64,000 nucleotides of DNA, from positions 1,302,001 through 1,366,000 of the forward strand of contig NZ_FMCX01000001.1 in assembly GCF_900091555.1 (NCBI RefSeq). Reading direction: 5' to 3'. The notes under the pieces are model-generated. The model made no database searches and was not told the DNA's origin. It worked only from the letters and a program-made list of their open reading frames with translations. The first letter of the stretch is position 1. Each line of letters begins with the position of its first letter. The DNA is from Micromonospora mirobrigensis. GTDB lineage: Bacteria; Actinomycetota; Actinomycetes; Mycobacteriales; Micromonosporaceae. Shown here one piece after another: positions 16,008-25,316 of the stretch. A program made the translations under genes and the position numbers.

Positions 16008-16080
16008 CGTTGTGATTCGGGGAGTCGAACCCCACGCCCGCCCTCGGCGCGCCAGGAGGTGGACCGGATTACAGCCGGCC
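16008..16080 (-). other. tRNA-like 3'-half remnant
   Basis: Read on the reverse strand, this segment has an anticodon-like arm (GCCGG-CTGTAAT-CCGGT, which would carry GTA), a long variable-region-like stretch, and a T-arm TGGGG-TTCGACT-CCCCG followed by AATCACA. No D-arm and no matching 5' acceptor strand exist upstream, so it cannot fold into a full tRNA. It lies at the right end of the patch that begins at tRNA-Lys. It may be a degraded tRNA or an old attachment site. The rest of 15844-16124 shows no gene. Confidence 0.35.
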
Positions 16081-16124
16081 CGCTGGTCGTGCACGCCTCC
16101 ACGTCGGCTACCTGCTCCGCAACC

Positions 16125-16592
16125 TCAGTCCAGCAGCCCGACCTCCCAGTTCGACCGCTGGATCAGCGTGTCGACCTCGCGGAGCTGCCGGGCCAGGTCG
16201 TCGGCCTGCCGGCGCAGCTCGGCCACCGGCAGCGCCGGGATCATCTTCAACTCCGAGCGCAGCTGCCGGTATCCGCGCTGGCCGTCACCGGCGGCGGCGT
16301 TGGCCGCGGCGGTGACCACGCCGTGCCGCATCCGGAGTACGTCCCGACGGGCCAGCGCGTCGGTGAGGGTGCCCTCCCCGGTCACCTCGGTGGCGGCGTT
16401 GGTGCGGTTGATCCGCCGGATCAGCGACTCCAGCTCACCGAGCACCTCGCCCGCCTCCACGAGCAGGGCCGACGCGTCCTCGGCGGGCGCTTCGCCCTCC
16501 TGGTAGCGGGCGCTGGCGGTGATGCGGGTGCGGAGTTGTTCGGCGCGGCGGGCCGCGTCCGCGCGCAGCGCCAGAGCCTCAGCGAGCTTCAT
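16125..16592 (-). CDS. DIP1984/septicolysin-like helical protein
   Basis: The 155-residue protein begins MKLAEALALRADAARRAEQLRTR and is almost entirely helical with heptad patterns, including EDASALLVEAGEVLGELESLIRRINRTNAAT. This matches the DIP1984 (septicolysin-like) family by overall pattern, including the conserved INRTN. The family is widespread, cytosolic and of unproven function; the old 'septicolysin' name should not be read as a haemolysin. The ATG at 16592 is seven bases after a CATACT hexamer, so transcription may be leaderless. It follows the HAD gene on the same strand. Confidence 0.8.
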   Translation of the reverse strand: MKLAEALALRADAARRAEQLRTRITASARYQEGEAPAEDASALLVEAGEVLGELESLIRRINRTNAATEVTGEGTLTDALARRDVLRMRHGVVTAAANAAAGDGQRGYRQLRSELKMIPALPVAELRRQADDLARQLREVDTLIQRSNWEVGLLD

Positions 16593-16609
16593 GGGCACCA
16601 GTATGGCCA

Positions 16610-17350
16610 TCAATGATCAGCTCCACGATCCCGTTTCGGCGCCGGGCCGGCGGGCGGCCGGTCAGCGGTGCGCTCGGTCTCGATGATGGGCAGGAGTTCG
16701 TCCAACGACACGATGACACCGCTCGCGGTCCCGCGCTGCGCCTCGCGGTCGAGTGTGACGCCGTGATATCCGAGATCCTTGGCCGCGGTCACGAGCTGCG
16801 GGTCGTCGTCGATGAACAGACACTCGTGCGGCTCGAGCCCGAGCAGCCGGTTGCCCTCGGCGTACATCCGCGGGTCGGGCTTGCGGCAGCCGAGAACTTC
16901 GGAGATCGCGAAGCCTTCGAAGTAGTGCCGGATGCCCAGATCGGCGAACATCGCCTCCAGCCCGACCCAGGTGTCGGAGACCACCGCCATGCGAATGTCC
17001 CACGCTTGCAGCTGGTCGAGGACGCGTCGCACGTCGGGGTAGGTCTCGATCACCGGGCCCACGGCTGGAGCCTCCAACTGTCGCAGCAGTTGCTCCGACG
17101 GGCGGTCGATGCCGAGCACCGCCAGCATCGCCCGGTGATAGTCGGTCCGGTTCGCCGTGGCCGTTCCCGCGTCCAGGAAACGCTGCCCGACGTCGATGGC
17201 CTGCGGGAACAGGTCCTTCCGAACGTGCGGGTGGTGCGCCGCGACGATGCTTTCGAAGTCGTACCGGGGATTCCACCGCCCACCGACCGGGCGGGTCAGA
17301 ACACCGCCGGCGTCGAACATCACGCCGCGAACATGCCCCTGCCCGTCCAC
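16610..17350 (-). CDS. HAD-superfamily hydrolase
   Basis: The 246-residue protein carries HAD motif I as GVMFDAGGVLT near residue 12, with the usual second Asp replaced by Gly. Motif II Thr/Ser is in MAVVSDTW, motif III Lys in LGCRKPDPRMY, and motif IV is CLFIDDDPQ. The replaced Asp in motif I is typical of many class IA HADs that are not phosphatases of the classical type or are weakly active. The GTG at 17350 is chosen because TAATCT lies seven bases upstream on this strand. The substrate is unknown. A short gap separates it from the DIP1984 gene. Confidence 0.8.
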   Translation of the reverse strand: MDGQGHVRGVMFDAGGVLTRPVGGRWNPRYDFESIVAAHHPHVRKDLFPQAIDVGQRFLDAGTATANRTDYHRAMLAVLGIDRPSEQLLRQLEAPAVGPVIETYPDVRRVLDQLQAWDIRMAVVSDTWVGLEAMFADLGIRHYFEGFAISEVLGCRKPDPRMYAEGNRLLGLEPHECLFIDDDPQLVTAAKDLGYHGVTLDREAQRGTASGVIVSLDELLPIIETERTADRPPAGPAPKRDRGADH

Positions 17351-17393
17351 CAATGGCAGATTACCCGCAGACCCTCGCGGGCGCGGGGGACGT

Positions 17394-17747
17394 CTATCGG
17401 TCGTCCTCACGTTTGCGCACCTCCTTACCGATGCGCTTCGCGAGGCTCGCGTCCCGGGCGCGGCCCAGGGCAACCGCCGCCAGCACGAGCAACACCGCAA
17501 CCCCGATAGCCCATCCCATGACTGGGACCGTAACCACCAGGAACAAGCACAGCGGGTTGCCGGCGGCACCCCCGGCCTGGGCGATGAATCCGCCCTCGCC
17601 GCTGAGCAGGACGGCCGGCCAGCACCACCAGCAGGCCGCCGACCCGCCCCACCGAAGCCAGGAGGGCCTCGACTCGATCGTCAGAGGAGTTCTGCCGCCC
17701 CTGAGCCGCGGGTTGCTCGTCCCGCCCGAGTGGTCGCACGGCGGCAA
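17394..17747 (-). CDS. Possible small membrane protein, maybe frameshifted
   Basis: The C-terminal 55 residues look real: a hydrophobic helix VTVPVMGWAIGVAVLLVLAA followed by a charged tail RDASLAKRIGKEVRKREDDR. The N-terminal half in the same frame (Trp/Cys-rich) does not look like protein. In the neighbouring frame the same stretch reads DDRVEALLASVGRVGGLLVV, which fits a membrane protein better. A single-base change near 17600 would join the two. Either the gene is frameshifted or only the C-terminal part is translated. It sits 43 bp upstream of the HAD gene on the same strand. Confidence 0.35.
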   Translation of the reverse strand: MPPCDHSGGTSNPRLRGGRTPLTIESRPSWLRWGGSAACWWCWPAVLLSGEGGFIAQAGGAAGNPLCLFLVVTVPVMGWAIGVAVLLVLAAVALGRARDASLAKRIGKEVRKREDDR

Positions 17748-17837
17748 CTACCCCGAAGGGCCGGCATCGAACGCCCGTCCGCCGACCCCGGGCGCCGGCC
17801 CACCCGGGGGCAGGCCGGCGCCGATGGTCAGCCAGGT

Positions 17838-18293
17838 TCAGCAGTACGTGTAGCTGCCGGTGCTCCCCCACGAGCAGGAGTCGATCGCAGCGCCGGCCGC
17901 GTTGCGCACGTACGCGGCGTCGCCGGTGTTGTTCCAGACGTACGCGGAGCGGCCCCAGTAGAAGTGCCGGTTGCCGTTGGTGCCCTTGCCGGTGTGCAGG
18001 TACGCCGCGTACCCGGCGGGCAGCCAGTAGTCGGTCGGGAACTTGTAGACGTGTCCGGCCTTGTCGCGGATGGTCCAGTTCTTCAGGTTGATGGAGTAGG
18101 TCCGCTTGTTGGTCACCCGGACGTACTCGGCGTTGAGGCTGGTGTTCGACCCGGTGTCGCTGCCCGGCGAGTTGTAGTACGCCAGGGTGAACATGATGGC
18201 GGGGTAGGACGCCTGCGCGGGGGTGGCGACGGCCAGCGAGCCGCCGAGCGCGAGGGCGAGCGCCGAGAAGGCGCCGATGAGCTTGGTCTTCAA
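17838..18293 (-). CDS. Secreted lamin-tail-domain (LTD) protein
   Basis: The 151-residue product has a Sec signal peptide (KLIGAFSALALALGGSLAVA, cleavage near AQA-S at about residue 29). A single Ig-like lamin-tail domain follows, recognisable by NAEYVRVTNKRTYSINLKNW, then TIRDKAGHVYKFP and YLHTGKG. Two Cys near the C-terminus (SCSW...TYC) may pair. LTDs in bacteria are found on secreted nucleases and adhesins; here the domain is alone. The TTG start is preferred because AAGGGGAC lies just upstream. No partner enzyme is adjacent, though a secreted xylanase lies nearby on the same strand. Confidence 0.82.
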   Translation of the reverse strand: MKTKLIGAFSALALALGGSLAVATPAQASYPAIMFTLAYYNSPGSDTGSNTSLNAEYVRVTNKRTYSINLKNWTIRDKAGHVYKFPTDYWLPAGYAAYLHTGKGTNGNRHFYWGRSAYVWNNTGDAAYVRNAAGAAIDSCSWGSTGSYTYC

Positions 18294-18397
18294 GTGGTCC
18301 CCTTGACTCGAAGATGGAGGTCGGCGAGAACCCCTTCGTCGCCGACGAGTGGACAGCACCATATGCGCCCAAGATCGTCTCGTCGCGGGGAGGAAGG

Positions 18398-18913
18398 CTA
18401 GGGCGTCGGAATTCCGACAGAAATTCGCCGGTCCAGCTCCCGGCGCAGGACGGTGCGGCCCGGGGTCATCCAGTCCAGCGGGACGATCACGTCGTACGGC
18501 TTGTTCCGGCCGCGCCCGAACCAGTGGTTCGCCCTGAGCGGCGGCCGGGCCAGTTGGGGGTCCACCGGTTCCACGGTCAGCCGCGGCTCCGCCCAGCCGT
18601 GCACCCGCGCCCGGGCGATGTTGGCATAGTCGATCACCAGGGTGCCGCCGTCCGGGGTGGCCACCTCCAGCGCCGTGTCGGTCAGCCGCAGCGGCAGCCG
18701 GGGCTGACGCCTGCGGACGCGGCGGGACATGATCCCCACCACGACGATCATGGGGCCGTAGAGCAGGACGAGCTCCCACCATCTCTTGTGTTGCAGCGCG
18801 CTGAGCACGGCGACGACGGGGACCGCGCAGAGCAGGGTCACCACCATGGTGAGGAGCCAGCGGCGGGGCGAGTACCGGAACACGACTGCGGGCGTTTCAT
18901 CGGCGGCGCTCAC
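18398..18913 (-). CDS. Two-helix membrane protein with PH-like cytoplasmic domain
   Basis: The 171-residue protein has two close hydrophobic segments (LLTMVVTLLCAVPVVAVLSAL and ELVLLYGPMIVVVGIM). A soluble beta-rich domain follows, with LPLRLTDTALEVATPDGGTLVIDYANIARARVHG, which resembles bacterial PH-like (bPH) domains. The GTG at 18913 has AAGGG at good distance; an in-frame TTG lies 11 codons further upstream. The role is unknown; bPH membrane proteins are often scaffold or stress proteins. It follows the xylanase gene on the same strand after 84 bp. Confidence 0.7.
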   Translation of the reverse strand: MSAADETPAVVFRYSPRRWLLTMVVTLLCAVPVVAVLSALQHKRWWELVLLYGPMIVVVGIMSRRVRRRQPRLPLRLTDTALEVATPDGGTLVIDYANIARARVHGWAEPRLTVEPVDPQLARPPLRANHWFGRGRNKPYDVIVPLDWMTPGRTVLRRELDRRISVGIPTP

Positions 18914-18997
18914 CGACCCTTGCTGCCCGGTGGCCTCCAACGGCAAACCGGCGGGCCCGGTTGCGCACCGAGCCCGCCGGTTCCCGCTCCGTCGCCG

Positions 18998-20713
<1,716 letters not shown>

Positions 20714-20749
20714 TTAGCCTGGCGCCTCACGCCCGGAGGGGGTCTGTCG

Positions 20750-21481
20750 ATGCTCGACACGGTGCTACGCCGCGCGGTCGCGGTGGTGGCCGTCGGCCTG
20801 GTCGCCGCCTGCGGTCCCTCGACCACCCCCACCGGGAACGAGGCACTTCCGACGAGCCCGGCCCCGACCTCCGCCCCGGCCTCCCCCACCGGTACGACGG
20901 ATGAGCCCGGCTACTCCGCGGCGCTGTCCGCACGGTTGCTGACCGAGGACTCCCTGCCGCCCGGCTTCACGGTGGAGATCGCGACGGTGATGGCGGCCGA
21001 CGCCGGCAACCGCCTGCCGGGCACCGGAACGTCCTGTTCGGACATCGTCCCGCTGCTGTCGGCCCGCCGGTTGACCGGCACCCCGTCGGCGATCGCCGCG
21101 GCCACCCTCCCCCGGGATTCGGGCCCCGACGACCTGTGGCTGGGCACCGAGGTTCTCCGCACCTACGCCGACGACGGTGCCCGTCGCGCGTTGACCGACC
21201 TGCGTACCCTCGTCGCCCGCTGCCCCAACGTCCTCCCGCCCGACGGCACCGGCCGCTACCGTTACGCGATCGCCCCGGGACCGCGGCTCGGCGACGAGAG
21301 CGTGCACGTCCGTCAGAGCGCGGGAACCGGCCCCGACACGACGCGGTGGGACTGCCTGCTCGTCCGGGTCGGCACCGACCTGGTGGTCATCCAGGAGGAG
21401 GGCAACAAGCCCGGCGGCGACGAACTCCTCGTCCAGCTCGCCGAGGCCGCGGTCCGCAGGTACCGGACGACCGGATCCTGA
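20750..21481 (+). CDS. Lipoprotein of unknown function
   Basis: The 243-residue protein has a lipoprotein signal ending in LVAAC (Cys21) and a Thr/Pro/Ser linker to about residue 55. A globular domain follows with SLPPGFTVEIATVMAAD, DDLWLGTEVLRTYADDGARRALTDL and DESVHVRQSAG. This resembles sensor/PknH-like or LpqN-type extracytoplasmic domains found in actinobacteria, but the match is only by general pattern. GGAGGGGG precedes the ATG. Two Cys in the domain may form a disulfide. It is followed without a gap by a membrane protein gene, which suggests a two-gene operon. Confidence 0.75.
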   Translation: MLDTVLRRAVAVVAVGLVAACGPSTTPTGNEALPTSPAPTSAPASPTGTTDEPGYSAALSARLLTEDSLPPGFTVEIATVMAADAGNRLPGTGTSCSDIVPLLSARRLTGTPSAIAAATLPRDSGPDDLWLGTEVLRTYADDGARRALTDLRTLVARCPNVLPPDGTGRYRYAIAPGPRLGDESVHVRQSAGTGPDTTRWDCLLVRVGTDLVVIQEEGNKPGGDELLVQLAEAAVRRYRTTGS

Positions 21482-21943
21482 ATGGCCGCGTACGCCGCCG
21501 GTCCCCGAACCCCGGGCGGCGCGGCCGTCGCCCTCCGCCGGCTCGCCGCCGCCCTGGTGGCGCTCGCCTGGGCGATGCTCGGCTACGGCCTGTTCCCGCT
21601 CCTCTCACCACCCGACCGGCGGGCGTGGGACGACCTGGAGGCCGGCGGCCGGTTGGCCGTCAACCTCACCGTCCACCTGCCCTACCTGGCACTGACGCTG
21701 CCCGTCGCCGTCGTGGTCGTCCTCGGCCTGCGCCGCACCCCCGTGCCACTCGCGCCGCTCGTCGTCGCGGTGGCCGTCGTCGCGCTCTTCGGCTGCTGGG
21801 TGACCGCGCAGGGCCTCCTGTTCGCCGCCCAACCCCGGCTCGCGGCGTCGCTGATCACCTCTCTGATCGCCGACACGGCTGCCGCCGCCGCGCTCGCCGC
21901 CGCGTGGACGACGGCCGACCGGCCCACCACAACCACCCGGTGA
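21482..21943 (+). CDS. Four-helix membrane protein, unknown function
   Basis: The 153-residue protein has four hydrophobic stretches (about residues 20-42, 60-85, 90-112 and 120-142) and a short Thr-rich tail. The topology resembles small DUF-type integral membrane proteins of actinobacteria. The ATG follows directly on the TGA of the lipoprotein gene, so translation is probably coupled. No motif points to a function. A 118-bp gap follows. Confidence 0.6.
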   Translation: MAAYAAGPRTPGGAAVALRRLAAALVALAWAMLGYGLFPLLSPPDRRAWDDLEAGGRLAVNLTVHLPYLALTLPVAVVVVLGLRRTPVPLAPLVVAVAVVALFGCWVTAQGLLFAAQPRLAASLITSLIADTAAAAALAAAWTTADRPTTTTR

Positions 21944-22061
21944 GCAGCGGGCGCAACCCGGCCGGCACGTCACTCAGCTCGGCCGCCGTCGGCCGGGCCG
22001 GCGGGGCAGCGCGGGCCCGCCGAATCTTGACATGCTGGGTCCCGAGCTCGAGGAGGCACTG

Positions 22062-22949
22062 ATGGACAGCTCGATCGCTCGGACATCCGCGGCCTACGCC
22101 GAACCGGGCCGGATGACCTCCGCCGGGGCGTACGCCGGCCTGGTCGACGCGCTGCCCGCGGACGTCGCGGGGATCGCCCGCGCCGGGCACGGCCTGCTCA
22201 TCCACGAGCACATCACCGACGCGTACGGGGTGACGCTGTCGGAGGCCGACCGGCAGACCGTCCACCTCCGACCGGTGTCCGAGCTGCTGGCCCGGATCGC
22301 CGAACGTGACGACCGGCCGCTGGACCTCCCGCGCGCCCCCGAGCAGCGGATCGCCGCCAACTGCCGGCACTTCAGTGTGCTGCTGGTGACCGTGCTGCGC
22401 GCCCGAGGCGTGCCGGCGCGGGCCCGCTGCGGCTTCGGCGGGTACTTCGTCGAGGGGCGGTACGAGGACCACTGGGTGGCCGAGTACTGGGACGCCGCAC
22501 GGCGGCGCTGGGTGCTGGTCGACGCTCAGCTCGACGAGCCGCAGAGGGAGCGGTTCGGGATCGACTTCGACGTGACCGACGTGCCCCGGGACCGCTTCCT
22601 GGTGGCGGGCGAGGCGTGGCGGCGCTGCCGTTCCGGCGAGGCCGACCCGGACGCGTTCGGGTTGAGTTTCCTGCACGAGAGCGGCTGGTGGTGGATCGCC
22701 GGCAGCCTGATGCGGGACGCCGCCGCGCTCGACGGCCTCGAGCTGCTGCCCTGGGACGCCTGGGGTGCGATGCCCGAGCCGGAGGAGACGATCGACGACG
22801 AACGGATGACCCTCTTCGACGAGCTGGCCCGACTCACCGTCGACCCCGACCGGCACGCGGAGGAGCTGCGACGGCTGCTCGCGGACGACCGGCTGCGCGT
22901 ACCTGATCGGGTCCGGAACGGACCGCGCGACCGCCTCGAGCCGCTCTGA
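22062..22949 (+). CDS. Transglutaminase-like cysteine protease-fold protein
   Basis: The 295-residue protein has a transglutaminase-like core with the triad Cys101 in NCRHFSVLLVTVLRARGVPAR, His137 in YEDHWVAEYW and Asp154 in WVLVDAQLD. The order and spacing are right for this fold. There is no signal peptide, so it is cytosolic. Members act as proteases, amidases or peptide cross-linkers; this branch is uncharacterised. The ATG at 22062 is chosen over one ten codons upstream because GAGGAGG is ideally placed. The C-terminal 90 residues are helical and acidic. It stands alone. Confidence 0.8.
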   Translation: MDSSIARTSAAYAEPGRMTSAGAYAGLVDALPADVAGIARAGHGLLIHEHITDAYGVTLSEADRQTVHLRPVSELLARIAERDDRPLDLPRAPEQRIAANCRHFSVLLVTVLRARGVPARARCGFGGYFVEGRYEDHWVAEYWDAARRRWVLVDAQLDEPQRERFGIDFDVTDVPRDRFLVAGEAWRRCRSGEADPDAFGLSFLHESGWWWIAGSLMRDAAALDGLELLPWDAWGAMPEPEETIDDERMTLFDELARLTVDPDRHAEELRRLLADDRLRVPDRVRNGPRDRLEPL

Positions 22950-23053
22950 GGCTGGCGCCGGTCCGGGCCGGGGCGGACCGGCTCGCCGTGCGGCCGACCG
23001 CCAGGGCACCGATTCGATGAACCGAATCGCCCGCGACTGGCGATAGTCCTTGT

Positions 23054-23632
23054 GTGTGGCGGAGACGAGACCAGGCGGTGGAGCGGCCGGTCGACGAGTC
23101 GAGCGGTGACGCCGAGCTGTTGGGCGCCGTCGCGGCCGGTCGGGCGGATGCTCTCCGGCTGCTGCACCAGCGGCACGCGCCATGGCTGCGCGCCCGCCTG
23201 CGCCGGCGCTGCGCCGACGCCGACGTGGTCGACATAGCAGTTCAGGACACGTTCGTCGCCATCTGGAAGGACGCACACCGCTACGAGGCAACCGGTGCCG
23301 ACGCCGCGGCCTGGATATGGACGATCGCCGCTCGGCGGCTGGTGTCCGCGCTACGGGGCCCGGCCCATCGCTGGCTCGGTGGGGTCGCCGAGCCACTGCC
23401 CGACGTCGCCACGGCACCGTCGGCGGAGGAACTGGTGCTGCTCGGCATCGAGCACGGCGACCTGGGCGCGGCGATCGATCGGCTCTCGCCCGAGCTGCGG
23501 GTGCTCATCCAGGCCACTGCGATCGACGGCCTGACCGTACGGGAGAGCGCCAAGCTGCTCGGCATCGCGGAAGGCACGGCGAAGACCCGCCTGCTGCGCG
23601 CCCGGGCCCGGTTGAGGGAGCTGTTGACATGA
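23054..23632 (+). CDS. ECF-type RNA polymerase sigma factor
   Basis: The 192-residue protein contains region 2 (ADALRLLHQRHAPWLRARL, then VQDTFVAIWKDAHRYE) and region 4 (LSPELRVLIQATAIDGLTVRESAKLLGIAEGTAKTRLLRARARL), the two domains of ECF sigma factors, and nothing else. It directs RNA polymerase to a small promoter set. It is the first gene of a five-gene run with 4-bp overlaps. The next gene encodes a zinc-finger anti-sigma factor and the last three an ABC transporter, so the regulon probably includes this operon. The GTG start is at the end of a GTGTGTG run and could be shifted by a codon or two. Confidence 0.88.
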   Translation: MWRRRDQAVERPVDESSGDAELLGAVAAGRADALRLLHQRHAPWLRARLRRRCADADVVDIAVQDTFVAIWKDAHRYEATGADAAAWIWTIAARRLVSALRGPAHRWLGGVAEPLPDVATAPSAEELVLLGIEHGDLGAAIDRLSPELRVLIQATAIDGLTVRESAKLLGIAEGTAKTRLLRARARLRELLT

Positions 23633-24459
23633 GCGGTTGGCACGTCGACGAGGGGCTGCTCGCCGACTACGACCGGGGCACGCTCCCGCCGAGCCGCGTC
23701 CTGGCCGTCGACACCCATCTGTTGGCCTGCGCCTCCTGTCGGGAGCAGGTCAGGGTCGACCCGGTGTGGCTGACGGGCAACTGGTCGGTGGTGTTCGACG
23801 CGCTGCACGAACCCCGATCGGGCCCGCTGCACCGGTTCCTGCGCCGGCTCGGACTGCCCGAGCACCGGATCCGGTTGATTGCCGCGACCCCCGCGCTGCG
23901 CTGGTCCTGGTTGGGTGCGACGGCGACGGTGCTGGCCCTCGCGGTGGCCGCGGCCTACCTCGGTCGGGGCGGAATGCAGGTCAGCAACGCGGTCCTGCTG
24001 GTCGTCGCGCCGGTCCTGCCGGTGCTGGCGGTCGCCACCGCGTACGGCCCACCGGCCGACCCGATGCACGAGATCACCGACACCACACCGGCGGCGGGTC
24101 CGGCGCTCGTCCTCTGGCGCGCCACCACGGTCGTCACGGTCGCCGTCGTCATGGGCGTCGTGGCGGCGGTCCTGCTGCCCGGCCCGGGCTGGTACGCCGT
24201 GGCCTGGCTGCTGCCGGCCCTGCTGTTGAGCGTCGGGACCCTGGCGCTGAGCACGGTCATCGCGCTCCCGGCAGCCGCCGGTGTGCTGGGCGGCATCTGG
24301 CTGGCCGGGGTCGGCACCGCGGTCACCATCCACCGGGATTCGTCCCTGCCACTCGTCTTCGGCCGTACCGCTCAACTCGGTTACCTGTTCGCCGCCATGA
24401 CGGCCGTCGTGGTGCTGACCGTGCGGCGACGCCGCCTCGACCCGGGAGAGACCCGATGA
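23629..24459 (+). CDS. Zinc-finger anti-sigma factor with membrane domain
   Basis: The 276-residue protein starts with a zf-HC2-type anti-sigma domain (His30, Cys34, Cys37: THLLACASC), which holds the sigma factor inactive. About six hydrophobic helices follow from residue 95 to 265, far more than the single helix of most anti-sigma factors, so it could itself sense a membrane or extracellular signal. Its ATG overlaps the sigma-factor stop (ATGA). Its own stop overlaps the ABC ATPase start. Cognate pairing with the sigma factor is inferred from the order and overlap. Confidence 0.85.
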   Translation: MSGWHVDEGLLADYDRGTLPPSRVLAVDTHLLACASCREQVRVDPVWLTGNWSVVFDALHEPRSGPLHRFLRRLGLPEHRIRLIAATPALRWSWLGATATVLALAVAAAYLGRGGMQVSNAVLLVVAPVLPVLAVATAYGPPADPMHEITDTTPAAGPALVLWRATTVVTVAVVMGVVAAVLLPGPGWYAVAWLLPALLLSVGTLALSTVIALPAAAGVLGGIWLAGVGTAVTIHRDSSLPLVFGRTAQLGYLFAAMTAVVVLTVRRRRLDPGETR

Positions 24460-25316
24460 ACACCGTCAGCATCGACGGCCTCGGCAAGCGCTACGGGGCC
24501 ACCCCCGCTCTGGACGGCCTGGACCTGGAACTCGGTACGGGGGTGACAGGGTTCCTGGGCCCCAACGGCGCCGGCAAGACCACCCTGCTGCGCTGTCTGG
24601 CCACCGCGCTGGCGCCCGATCGTGGCCGGCTGCGGATCCTCGGGCTCGACCCGGCGGTCCCCGCACAGCGGACCGAGCTCCGCCGCAGGATCGGCTACCT
24701 CCCGCAGAACCCTGGCCTCTATCCCCAGTTCACCGCGTACGACCTGCTCGACTACGTGGCCGTGCTGAAGGAGCTGACGGACGGCCGACGGCGCCGTGCG
24801 GAGGTGCGCCGGGTGCTCGACGAGGTCGACCTGACCGACCGCGCCCGCACCAAGGTGCGCAAGCTCTCCGGCGGGATGCGACAGCGGCTGGGGTTGGCGC
24901 TGGCGCTGCTCGGGCAGCCCGCGCTGCTGATCCTGGACGAGCCGACGGTCGGCATCGACCCGGAGCAACGGATGCTGTTCCGGGCCCTGATCTCCCGGGT
25001 GGGCGAGAGCCACACGGTGCTGCTGTCCACCCACCAGACCGAGGACGTGGGCGCGCTCTGTGAGCGGGTGGTGGTGATGAACGCGGGGCGGGCGGCCTTC
25101 GACGGCACCCCCCGACAGCTGATCAACCGCGCCGACGGCCGAGTGTGGTTGTCGACCACCGCGCCGACCGGCTCCCAGCCCTACTGGCGTAACGCCGACG
25201 GGCTGTACCGCAGGCTCGGTGACCGCCCCGATGACGGTCGACCGGCGCAGCCCACCCTGGAGGACGGCTATCTGCTGCTGCTCCACAGGTCGGCGCCGGC
25301 GAGGGTGGCCCGGTGA
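24456..25316 (+). CDS. ABC transporter ATP-binding protein
   Basis: The 286-residue ATPase has Walker A GPNGAGKT (35-42), the signature LSGGMRQRLG from 137, Walker B LLILDEPT (157-164) and the switch His in LLSTHQ. It resembles the ABC-2/drug- or lantibiotic-exporter branch. The C-terminal 60 residues are an extension typical of export ATPases. Its start and stop overlap the neighbouring genes by 4 bp, and the two genes that follow encode membrane proteins, the likely permeases. It is under probable control of the sigma factor two genes upstream. Confidence 0.92.
   Translation: MNTVSIDGLGKRYGATPALDGLDLELGTGVTGFLGPNGAGKTTLLRCLATALAPDRGRLRILGLDPAVPAQRTELRRRIGYLPQNPGLYPQFTAYDLLDYVAVLKELTDGRRRRAEVRRVLDEVDLTDRARTKVRKLSGGMRQRLGLALALLGQPALLILDEPTVGIDPEQRMLFRALISRVGESHTVLLSTHQTEDVGALCERVVVMNAGRAAFDGTPRQLINRADGRVWLSTTAPTGSQPYWRNADGLYRRLGDRPDDGRPAQPTLEDGYLLLLHRSAPARVAR

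Noticed and set aside
16008..16080. Functional tRNA-Tyr on the minus strand
   Set aside because: The anticodon-like loop would read GTA, but there is no D-arm and no 5' acceptor strand complementary to AATCACA.
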